Shown: positions 1 through 5,277 of the stretch, in pieces
How the letters are laid out: every line of letters starts with the position of its first letter
How positions within the stretch are numbered: the first letter of the stretch is position 1
NCBI GenBank assembly: GCA_030646655.1
Contig: JAUSLB010000020.1
Location: forward strand, 1-6,493
Reading direction: 5' to 3'
Source of the DNA: Deltaproteobacteria bacterium
GTDB taxonomy: Bacteria > Desulfobacterota > GWC2-55-46
DNA: 6,493 bases
Notes under the pieces: model-generated
Seen by the model: only the letters and a program-made list of their open reading frames with translations
Told to the model about the DNA's origin: nothing
Databases searched by the model: none
Translations under genes and position numbers: made by a program

Positions 1-181
1 ACTCGATAACTTTTTTAACCGCTCCCTCGTCTCCCTCCAGTACGGCCTCCACGCTCCCTTCCGCCCTGTTCCTTACCCATCCGCAGACGCCGTGCCTCTG
101 GGCCGCCTCGACGGTCGAGGCCCTGAAGAATACGCCTTGCACCAATCCCTCGATTATGAGGTGAGCCCTTACCATTTTCAT
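1..181 (-). CDS. acyP: Acylphosphatase, 3' end cut by window edge
   Basis: Small cytosolic enzyme that hydrolyses acyl phosphates such as acetyl phosphate or carbamoyl phosphate to the carboxylate and phosphate. About 60 residues are visible of a family length near 90, and the C terminus lies beyond the left edge. The family signatures are plain: G-L-V-Q-G-V-F-F-R at residues 12-20, where Arg20 matches the phosphate-binding catalytic Arg, and G-W-V-R-N at 34-38, where Asn38 matches the catalytic Asn, followed by G-S-V-E-A at 42-46. The 18-residue Arg-Asn spacing is that of the family. Two in-frame ATGs occur (181 and 175). I chose 181 because a weak GGTAGG lies 9 bases upstream of it. The gene diverges from trmFO across about 100 bp. 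The family is certain from the motifs; the physiological role of bacterial acylphosphatases is generally unclear. Confidence 0.93.
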   Translation of the reverse strand, partial: MKMVRAHLIIEGLVQGVFFRASTVEAAQRHGVCGWVRNRAEGSVEAVLEGDEGAVKKVIE

Positions 182-271
182 TATGGAGAACCTACCATAA
201 AATCCCCTTTCTGGCAACTCCATGCAATAAATCGCTTGAAGAGGGAGACGGCCGAATGTAATATGAAATAC

Positions 272-276
272 GGAGG
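272..276 (+). promoter_or_regulatory. Ribosome binding site deciding the trmFO TTG start
   Basis: GGAGG lies 6 bases before the TTG at 283. The nearby ATG at 263 is in another frame and meets a stop at 284-286, so it cannot start trmFO. The TTG places the FAD-binding glycine motif at the usual distance from the N terminus. Confidence 0.8.
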
Positions 277-282
277 CCGGAT

Positions 283-1593
283 TTGAAAGAGGTAATTATA
301 ATAGGCGGCGGGCTCGCGGGGAGCGAGGCCGCGTATCAGATAGTAAAGATGGGAGGCAGGGCAATAGTCCTTGAGATGAAGCCCGAGAGGTTCTCCCCCG
401 CGCACAATTTGCCGACGCTCTCAGAGCTTGTCTGCAGCAACTCATTAAAATCAGAGAGCCTTGAGAACGCCGCCGGGGTCTTAAAGGAGGAGATGCGTAT
501 CTGCGGTTCTCTTATAATAAAGGCGGCTGAGGCCACAAGGGTGCCCGCCGGAAAGACCCTCGCGGTTGACAGGAAGGCGTTCTCAGAGTTCGTGACCGAA
601 GAGCTTAAAGGCCTCGGCGTAAAGATAATTACAGGAGAGGTGATGGCAATCCCGGAATCCCGGCCGCTTATAATCGCCACAGGCCCGCTTACATCGGATG
701 CGTTCGCCGAGGAGGTCCAAAAGCTCGTGGGCCATGACCGCCTGCATTTTTACGACGCGGTGGCGCCTATCGTTTACAAAGACTCCATAAATATGGAGAA
801 GGCGTTCATGGCCTCGCGCTACGGCAAGGGCGGGGACGACTACATAAATTGCCCGTTTACCGAGGAAGAATACGCGAGGTTTTTTGAGGCGCTAAGGGAC
901 GCGGATAAGGTAAAGCCTCGCGGGTTTGAGGACGGTCTGTATTTTGAAAGGTGCATGCCGATCGAGGTCATGGCGGAGCGGGGGCCCAAGACCCTGCTCT
1001 TCGGCCCGATGAGGCCGGTGGGCCTGACAGACCCTCGCACAGGCAAGCGCCCCTTCGCTGTTGTGCAGCTTAGAAGGGAGGATAAGGAAGGCGGCCTCTA
1101 TAATATCGTCGGCTTCCAGACCCGGCTCACCTTCCCTGAGCAGAAGAAGGTCTTTAGATTGATACCCGGCCTTGAGGCGGCGGAGTTCGCGCGGCTCGGA
1201 AAGCTCCACAGGAATAGCTATATAGACTCCCCAAGGCTACTTACTAATGCGCAGCAGTTAAGGAAAGACCCGCTCATATTATTCGCCGGGCAGATTACAG
1301 GCGTTGAAGGCTACACCGAATCCGCGGCCTCAGGCATGCTCGCCGGCATAAACGCCTTTAGGCTTGCCTCCGGGCTTTTACCTGTCTGCCCGCCTCCGAC
1401 CACCTTGACAGGCGCGCTCATGCGCTATGTCTCCGATGAGGGTAAAAGAGATTTCCAGCCCATGAACGCTAATATGGGGCTACTTCCGGAGGCAGGCGCC
1501 AAGAAGGACAGGAGGGAGGCTCAAGCCAGAAGGGCGCTTTCGGATTTTAAGGTTTGGCATGACGAATCTCTTGCAACTTCACGCGGAATTTGA
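283..1593 (+). CDS. trmFO: Methylenetetrahydrofolate--tRNA-(uracil-5-)-methyltransferase
   Basis: Folate- and FAD-dependent enzyme (formerly Gid) that makes 5-methyluridine at position 54 in the T-loop of tRNAs, using methylene-THF as carbon donor and reduced FAD as reductant. At 436 residues it has the full family length. The N terminus carries the dinucleotide-binding motif I-I-G-G-G-L-A-G-S-E-A-A (residues 6-17). Cys51, in L-V-C-S-N-S-L-K-S-E, and Cys224, in F-E-R-C-M-P-I-E-V-M-A, correspond to the two functional cysteines known in the Bacillus enzyme (Cys53 and Cys226). G-P-M-R-P-V-G-L (241-248) and the C-terminal FAD-contact stretch F-A-G-Q-I-T-G-V-E-G-Y-T-E-S (334-347) are intact. Translation starts at TTG, supported by GGAGG. 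The gene is probably cotranscribed with the small HEAT-repeat gene 15 bp downstream. Nothing suggests damage; function is confident by family. Confidence 0.97.
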   Translation: MKEVIIIGGGLAGSEAAYQIVKMGGRAIVLEMKPERFSPAHNLPTLSELVCSNSLKSESLENAAGVLKEEMRICGSLIIKAAEATRVPAGKTLAVDRKAFSEFVTEELKGLGVKIITGEVMAIPESRPLIIATGPLTSDAFAEEVQKLVGHDRLHFYDAVAPIVYKDSINMEKAFMASRYGKGGDDYINCPFTEEEYARFFEALRDADKVKPRGFEDGLYFERCMPIEVMAERGPKTLLFGPMRPVGLTDPRTGKRPFAVVQLRREDKEGGLYNIVGFQTRLTFPEQKKVFRLIPGLEAAEFARLGKLHRNSYIDSPRLLTNAQQLRKDPLILFAGQITGVEGYTESAASGMLAGINAFRLASGLLPVCPPPTTLTGALMRYVSDEGKRDFQPMNANMGLLPEAGAKKDRREAQARRALSDFKVWHDESLATSRGI

Positions 1594-1608
1594 TATAGGT
1601 TTATCCAT

Positions 1609-2169
1609 ATGGACAAGAGAAAAGAGGTCCTCATCAGCGCCCTCAAGGAGAGGGAAGAAGGCATCAGGAAGCTTGCGGCCGATGCCCTTGAGAAGCTCGA
1701 GATGCGGGACAGGCTCGATCACCTCGTAAAAAAGATAGAATCGGGCGAGATGCTCGAGAAGATCCGCGCTATCTACGCGCTTACCGACCTTAAAGGGCAG
1801 AGGGTGACCGAGATCCTCATTAAGGCGGCGAAGGACCCGTCCGAAGATGTGAGGGCCGCGGCCCTCCGGGTCCTCGGGGGCAAAGGCGAAAGCGCCATGC
1901 CCGCCCTCGTCGAGGCGCTTAAGGACGCGAGCCCGGTCGTCGTAAGGGTAGCCGTAGATTCTCTTTCGAACTACAGGGACCCGAGGCTGTTGGGGCCGTT
2001 GATGCAGATATTGAAAAGCCCTGATACCGGGATTGTCGAGAGGGCGCTTGAGGTCATAAGCAGACTTGGGGATAAGAGGGCGGAAGAGGCGATGATATAC
2101 TTTGCCGTCAAGGGAAACAGCAAGATGAAGGGGCTTGCGATAAAGGCCCTCGGAGAGATGGACAGGTAA
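1609..2169 (+). CDS. Small HEAT-repeat protein of unknown function
   Basis: This 186-residue protein consists almost entirely of about six two-helix HEAT-type repeats (roughly 3-32, 35-62, 66-92, 97-121, 126-154 and 157-184). Typical repeat signatures are D-P-S-E-D-V-R-A-A-A-L-R-V-L-G (77-90), D-A-S-P-V-V-V-R-V-A-V-D-S-L (106-119) and D-T-G-I-V-E-R-A-L-E-V-I (139-150). There is no signal peptide, membrane segment or catalytic motif, so it is probably a soluble cytosolic binding or scaffold protein. The ATG at 1609 has only a weak AGG 9 bases upstream (1597-1599). It follows the trmFO stop by 15 bp, with no terminator or evident promoter between, so the two are likely one transcript; a functional link to tRNA methylation is only an inference. 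PBS-lyase-type HEAT repeats resemble phycobilin-lyase parts, but nothing here suggests pigment work. Confidence 0.88.
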   Translation: MDKRKEVLISALKEREEGIRKLAADALEKLEMRDRLDHLVKKIESGEMLEKIRAIYALTDLKGQRVTEILIKAAKDPSEDVRAAALRVLGGKGESAMPALVEALKDASPVVVRVAVDSLSNYRDPRLLGPLMQILKSPDTGIVERALEVISRLGDKRAEEAMIYFAVKGNSKMKGLAIKALGEMDR

Positions 2170-2180
2170 AGTTCATTACT

Positions 2181-2224
2181 AAAAAAGCTCAGGCCTGCCG
2201 GATTTTATCCGGCAGGCCTTTTTT
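2181..2224. terminator. Bidirectional rho-independent terminator
   Basis: A perfect 12-bp stem (2191-2202 with 2208-2219, core GGCCTGCCGG) closes a TTTTA loop. On the plus strand T6 (2219-2224) follows directly, ending the trmFO-HEAT transcript whose last stop is at 2167-2169. On the minus strand the A6 at 2181-2186 gives T6 after a 4-base spacer, so the same hairpin can end the convergent HEAT/HD-GYP transcript whose stop is at 2248-2250. The plus-strand call is strong and the minus-strand use is likely. Confidence 0.9.
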
Positions 2225-2247
2225 ATTCCATCCTTTGTTTTTAAAGG

Positions 2248-3582
2248 TCAGACTGCGGCCGCCTCTTTCTCGAAGAACGCGCCGAGGTCTGTGGCGGTGG
2301 CAGAGGGGTTTACTGTGGCGGCTATAGTCCTGTCGTTCCCTATGGACAGGTCGAGCTCGAACGGGGCCTCCAGGGCCTTGCCTTCGCCGTCGTAAAGGAC
2401 TTTTATTGTGGGGGCGTCCATGGCCTCCGGGTTCAGCTTTACGACCACGCCTATCTCGTTCGAGGAAAGCCTTACCATCGTGCCTACCGGGTAAACGCCT
2501 ATCATGCTGATGAAGGCCTTGAGGGTGTCGGGGCTGAAATGCCTCCCGGAAAAATTCGTCATTACCTTGACGGCCTCAACCGGGTTATGGGGCTGCTGAT
2601 AGACCCTCAGGGTCGTAAGCGCGTCGTACGCGTCGCAGATGGTTATTATCTGGCTCAACGGGTGTATGGCCGTATTTATCTGGGGGTATCCAGAGCGGTC
2701 GAACTTTATGTGGTGCTCGTATATGAGCCTGCCGACCAGTTCCTCCATCCCGTTCATCCTTTTTATTATGTTAGAGCCCAGAAGCGGGTGCTCCTTTATC
2801 TTCTCCCATTCCTCGGAGCTCAATCCGCCGGGCTTTCTTATGATGGTCTCGGAGACGCCGGTCTTCCCTATGTCGTGAAGGAGAGCCGCGACGCCGACGC
2901 AGTGGAGCTCGCCGGCCTCGAGCTTCAGGTGCCTGCAGAGCGCGATAGCCATTATCGAGACATTGACGGAATGGTTATAAAGGTAATTGTCGTAATTCTT
3001 TATCATCGTAAGCCCGATTATGGCGTTCGGGTCGGAAAGCACGGATTCCGTGATCTCTTCGATGATGTTATTTACGGGCTCGGACTTCGGGATCTTCCCC
3101 ATCCTCACTTCGCCCATGACGTTTCTTACTATCTCTACGGCCCCGTTATATATCTCGAGTATGTTCCTTTTGCCCTTGGGTATGGACTTAAGAGTGATGT
3201 GCGTTACGCCCTTGGAGGAGAGCTCTTTCTGCAGCTCAGAGCCCTGAAGAGGCGGGCCTGAGAGGATGTCCATCAGGTTCGAGAGCTCCTTTACGGTCAT
3301 GCCCTTCTCGAAGATGATCGCCCCGATGTTCTTCTCGCCCATGTAGCTCATGACGTCGGGGTAAAGCTTATCCCCGTCCTGAACGGGCTCTGCCTCCATG
3401 ACGAGCGCCTCGTTCACCAGCCCTATCATTAGATTGTTCCTCGTCTTTAAGGAGTCGGAGAGGCACTGGAAGGTCTTATTCACCGGAGTTGCTATGGCCG
3501 GGTGCCCCGGGGGGTAGAGCTTTTTGCTCTTAAGCGAGGCGTTTATGCTTTTAAGTATTGTCTCGTTAGCGCTGTCGGTCAT
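2248..3582 (-). CDS. HD-GYP domain protein, probable cyclic-di-GMP phosphodiesterase
   Basis: HD-GYP enzymes hydrolyse the second messenger cyclic-di-GMP (some also cGAMP) at a two- or three-metal site. This 444-residue protein has an N-terminal domain (about 5-135) with L-Y-P-P-G-H-P at 22-28, an HD-GYP domain (about 190-345), and a C-terminal segment (about 364-415; G-T-M-V-R-L and E-I-G-V-V-V). Expected metal ligands are present: His204, H-D-I-G-K at 236-240, His265 in E-H-P, His290-His291 and Asp317 in C-D-A-Y-D-A-L. The signature loop reads H-H-I-K-F-D-R-S-G-Y-P (290-300). GYP is kept, but the usual HHE and DG are HHI and DR, so activity is likely but not certain. The frame stays open for 56 codons upstream, but the ATG at 3582 is preferred: it overlaps the preceding stop as ATGA, has AAGGA just before it, and yields an N terminus matching the neighbour's. 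No receiver or membrane segment was seen. Confidence 0.92.
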   Translation of the reverse strand: MTDSANETILKSINASLKSKKLYPPGHPAIATPVNKTFQCLSDSLKTRNNLMIGLVNEALVMEAEPVQDGDKLYPDVMSYMGEKNIGAIIFEKGMTVKELSNLMDILSGPPLQGSELQKELSSKGVTHITLKSIPKGKRNILEIYNGAVEIVRNVMGEVRMGKIPKSEPVNNIIEEITESVLSDPNAIIGLTMIKNYDNYLYNHSVNVSIMAIALCRHLKLEAGELHCVGVAALLHDIGKTGVSETIIRKPGGLSSEEWEKIKEHPLLGSNIIKRMNGMEELVGRLIYEHHIKFDRSGYPQINTAIHPLSQIITICDAYDALTTLRVYQQPHNPVEAVKVMTNFSGRHFSPDTLKAFISMIGVYPVGTMVRLSSNEIGVVVKLNPEAMDAPTIKVLYDGEGKALEAPFELDLSIGNDRTIAATVNPSATATDLGAFFEKEAAAV

Positions 3583-5165
3583 CTGTCCTTCTCTCTTTTC
3601 TCTAAGATTCTTTTGCAGGCGGTGTGAAGCTCCCCCGAGGAGCCCTCGCATGCCTCTTTCAGCGCCTCGTAGGCATCGTTCGTCCCGATAAGCCCGAGGG
3701 AGTAAGCCGCAAGGGAGCGCGCCTCTTCGTTCGCCTTCTTCCCGAACCATACCCTCTTAAAGAGTATCCGGGTAAGAAATGGCACCGCTTTGGGATGGCC
3801 GATTATTCCGAGGGCCTTTATCGCCTCTTTCTTTATCTCCAGACTGTCAGACCCGCGCTTTAACGCTATGCCACCGAGTATGTCGATAACCGATGAGTCC
3901 TTTAGCATCCCCAGGGACATTATGGCCTGAGTGACCAGAGCCTCGTCCTCCTCTTCCAGCGTCCTTAAGAGCATCGCGGTCGACCTCGGGGACTGTATCT
4001 TTATGAGGCTCTTTAGGACCTCCCTTTTGACCCTCGCCTCAGGGTTGTTGTAGGCGGCCTCTATCGAGTCCAGAGAGCCCTCGTCCCCGACCTCTCCTAA
4101 GAGCGCGACCATCTGCCTTACCACGAACCACTCCGGGCTCTTATAGAGCCTCTCCTCGACCTGATGCTTTACGGCTTTGCCGAACAGCACTATCGCGTTA
4201 AAGAGGTTGCGCCTTATAAGGGCCTCGGGGGCGGCTATTATCTCGTCAAGCAGGAATTCCGCCGCTTCGCTCCCGGAGATCACGAGCATCTGCTGTATCG
4301 CGCTCCTGCAGGGCTCCTCTCTTCTGCCGACCCTGCCGGCGAGATATTTCATCATATCACGGTTTAAGAGCGAGCTCAAACGCTCCGAGGCGGTCGAGCG
4401 TATGTTTTGGTCAAGGCCTGAAAAGGGCGAGATGTGCTGATAGAAGGCGAGGGCGGCCGGGAAGGCCTCGTCGAGCTTTTTTTCAATCAGTAGGATCGAG
4501 GCCTTCTCCTTTATCCGGACGGATAAGTCGTTATACCTTAAAAAGTCCCTTTCGGTCTTTATCCGGTCAAGGAGGACGGATAACGGCTCTTCCTCTTCAG
4601 GCTCTACGGGAGGGGACTGTTCTTTTTCTTCCCCGCCCTGGGCCGCTTCGCCTGATGCGGCCTCCTCGTTCTTCTCCGCTATCTCTCTCCTCTCCTTTTC
4701 CCTTTCTTCCTCGAGGTCTTCTCTGATCTTCAGCAGGTCCTCGTAATTCAGCTCGTTTAAGAGGATGCCCCTTATATCGTTTTCCGCGAAGACCGCCTCG
4801 GCCCCGCCCTTTGCCTGAAGCTCCTCGGGCTCGAGTTTTAGTATGGAGAGGAATATCTTGAGCTCAGGGAGAGTAAGCCGGGGGTTGAAGGCGAGCTCAT
4901 TTACGCGCCTGTAGAAGAATTTTTTGGCGAACGCGGCTATCTCCGGGTTGTCTCCGCCTATGATGGTTCTATTATCGTAGAAGCCCTTCTGGTCTATCTT
5001 CCATTTTATCTCGCCCTGCGCATCTATCGTCTTTTTAAGGAGGAGATAGCACTTCTCCAAGGCGGAGTCGAGCTGCGGATGCCCCTCGGGGTAGAAATTA
5101 TGCATCTTGACAGCCTTATTCAGTTCAATTAGTATGATGCTGTAATTTTGCAGGTCTAAGGGCAT
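3579..5165 (-). CDS. HEAT-repeat protein sharing an N-terminal domain with the HD-GYP neighbour
   Basis: Function unknown. The 528-residue protein has three parts: an N-terminal domain (about 5-140) with F-Y-P-E-G-H-P at 24-30; a highly charged, Glu/Lys-rich linker (about 145-195, E-E-E-R-E-K-E-R-R then acidic and proline-rich), likely helical then disordered; and an alpha-solenoid (about 255-525) with HEAT-type repeats such as P-E-A-R-V-K-R-E-V-L-K-S-L (375-387), E-A-L-V-T-Q-A-I-M-S-L-G (408-419) and E-I-K-K-E-A-I-K-A-L-G-I-I-G (443-456). No signal peptide, transmembrane helix or catalytic motif is visible. It is the first gene of a two-gene operon and its TGA overlaps the HD-GYP start as ATGA, implying coupled translation. 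The start ATG has only a weak AAAAGA upstream, but a strong promoter lies about 30 bp away and the next Met (residue 21) would cut into the N-terminal domain. A scaffold or partner role for the HD-GYP protein is inferred. Confidence 0.88.
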   Translation of the reverse strand: MPLDLQNYSIILIELNKAVKMHNFYPEGHPQLDSALEKCYLLLKKTIDAQGEIKWKIDQKGFYDNRTIIGGDNPEIAAFAKKFFYRRVNELAFNPRLTLPELKIFLSILKLEPEELQAKGGAEAVFAENDIRGILLNELNYEDLLKIREDLEEEREKERREIAEKNEEAASGEAAQGGEEKEQSPPVEPEEEEPLSVLLDRIKTERDFLRYNDLSVRIKEKASILLIEKKLDEAFPAALAFYQHISPFSGLDQNIRSTASERLSSLLNRDMMKYLAGRVGRREEPCRSAIQQMLVISGSEAAEFLLDEIIAAPEALIRRNLFNAIVLFGKAVKHQVEERLYKSPEWFVVRQMVALLGEVGDEGSLDSIEAAYNNPEARVKREVLKSLIKIQSPRSTAMLLRTLEEEDEALVTQAIMSLGMLKDSSVIDILGGIALKRGSDSLEIKKEAIKALGIIGHPKAVPFLTRILFKRVWFGKKANEEARSLAAYSLGLIGTNDAYEALKEACEGSSGELHTACKRILEKREKDR

Positions 5166-5192
5166 ATCTTTTGTGGGCGGTTTTTAAAAAAT

Positions 5193-5220
5193 ATCATAAC
5201 AAAACTGCCGCTATTGTCAA
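5193..5220 (-). promoter_or_regulatory. Sigma-70-type promoter of the HEAT/HD-GYP operon
   Basis: Read on the minus strand: TTGACA (5220-5215), a 16-base spacer, then TATGAT (5198-5193). The -35 is perfect and the -10 matches 5 of 6. Transcription would start near 5186, giving a leader of about 20 bases before the ATG at 5165. This is the best promoter match in the window, but it has been judged by eye only. Confidence 0.6.
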
Positions 5221-5241
5221 TTGTAAACATCTGTTTATACC
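5214..5241 (+). promoter_or_regulatory. Possible sigma-70 promoter of radA
   Basis: TTGTCA (5214-5219), a 16-base spacer and TATACC (5236-5241) lie upstream of radA, with an expected start near 5248 and a leader of about 30 bases. The -10 is weak. The -35 overlaps that of the opposite promoter, so the two polymerases could compete. Confidence 0.35.
5224..5237. repeat. Perfect 14-bp dyad, possible operator
   Basis: TAAACA-TC-TGTTTA is a perfect inverted repeat with 6-bp arms. It lies in the radA promoter spacer, touching the putative -10, and just upstream of the -35 of the opposite operon. A dimeric regulator bound here could affect both directions. Its core AAC-N4-GTT resembles the inner part of the Gram-positive-type LexA box (GAAC-N4-GTTC), but the outer bases differ, so no regulator can be named. 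Confidence 0.4.
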
Positions 5242-5277
5242 CGGCTCTTAAAAACCCTGATACGCCTCTTTTTTTCA

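Noticed and set aside
211..226. A sigma-54-like element (TGGCA...TGCA) in the acyP-trmFO spacer
   Set aside because: Only 9 bases separate the GG and GC dinucleotides where 10 are required, and no activator site is seen.
236..264. TTGAAG-N17-TAATAT as a trmFO promoter
   Set aside because: Each box matches only 4 of 6, and the start point would fall at about 271, directly on the ribosome binding site. No convincing promoter was found for trmFO or acyP in this spacer.
92..286. A 64-codon open frame on the plus strand before trmFO
   Set aside because: It runs antisense to the acylphosphatase catalytic motifs and overlaps the trmFO start out of frame.
2539..3261. A 240-codon open frame on the plus strand
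   Set aside because: It is antisense to the HD-GYP catalytic domain, whose motifs are intact, and its translation shows no family resemblance or supporting start site. It is a shadow of biased codon use.
3583..3750. A 56-codon N-terminal extension of the HD-GYP frame
   Set aside because: It lies inside the end of the HEAT gene in another frame, its Arg/Gly-rich sequence looks non-protein-like, and the ATG at 3582 gives an ATGA junction and an N terminus matching the neighbour.
5176..5209. An imperfect hairpin (GGCGGTTTT with AAAACTGCC) in the HEAT operon leader region
   Set aside because: The stem is 9 bp with a G-U pair and a 16-base AT-rich loop. It spans the promoter -10, so it would not be transcribed whole from that promoter, and it lacks a T-tract.
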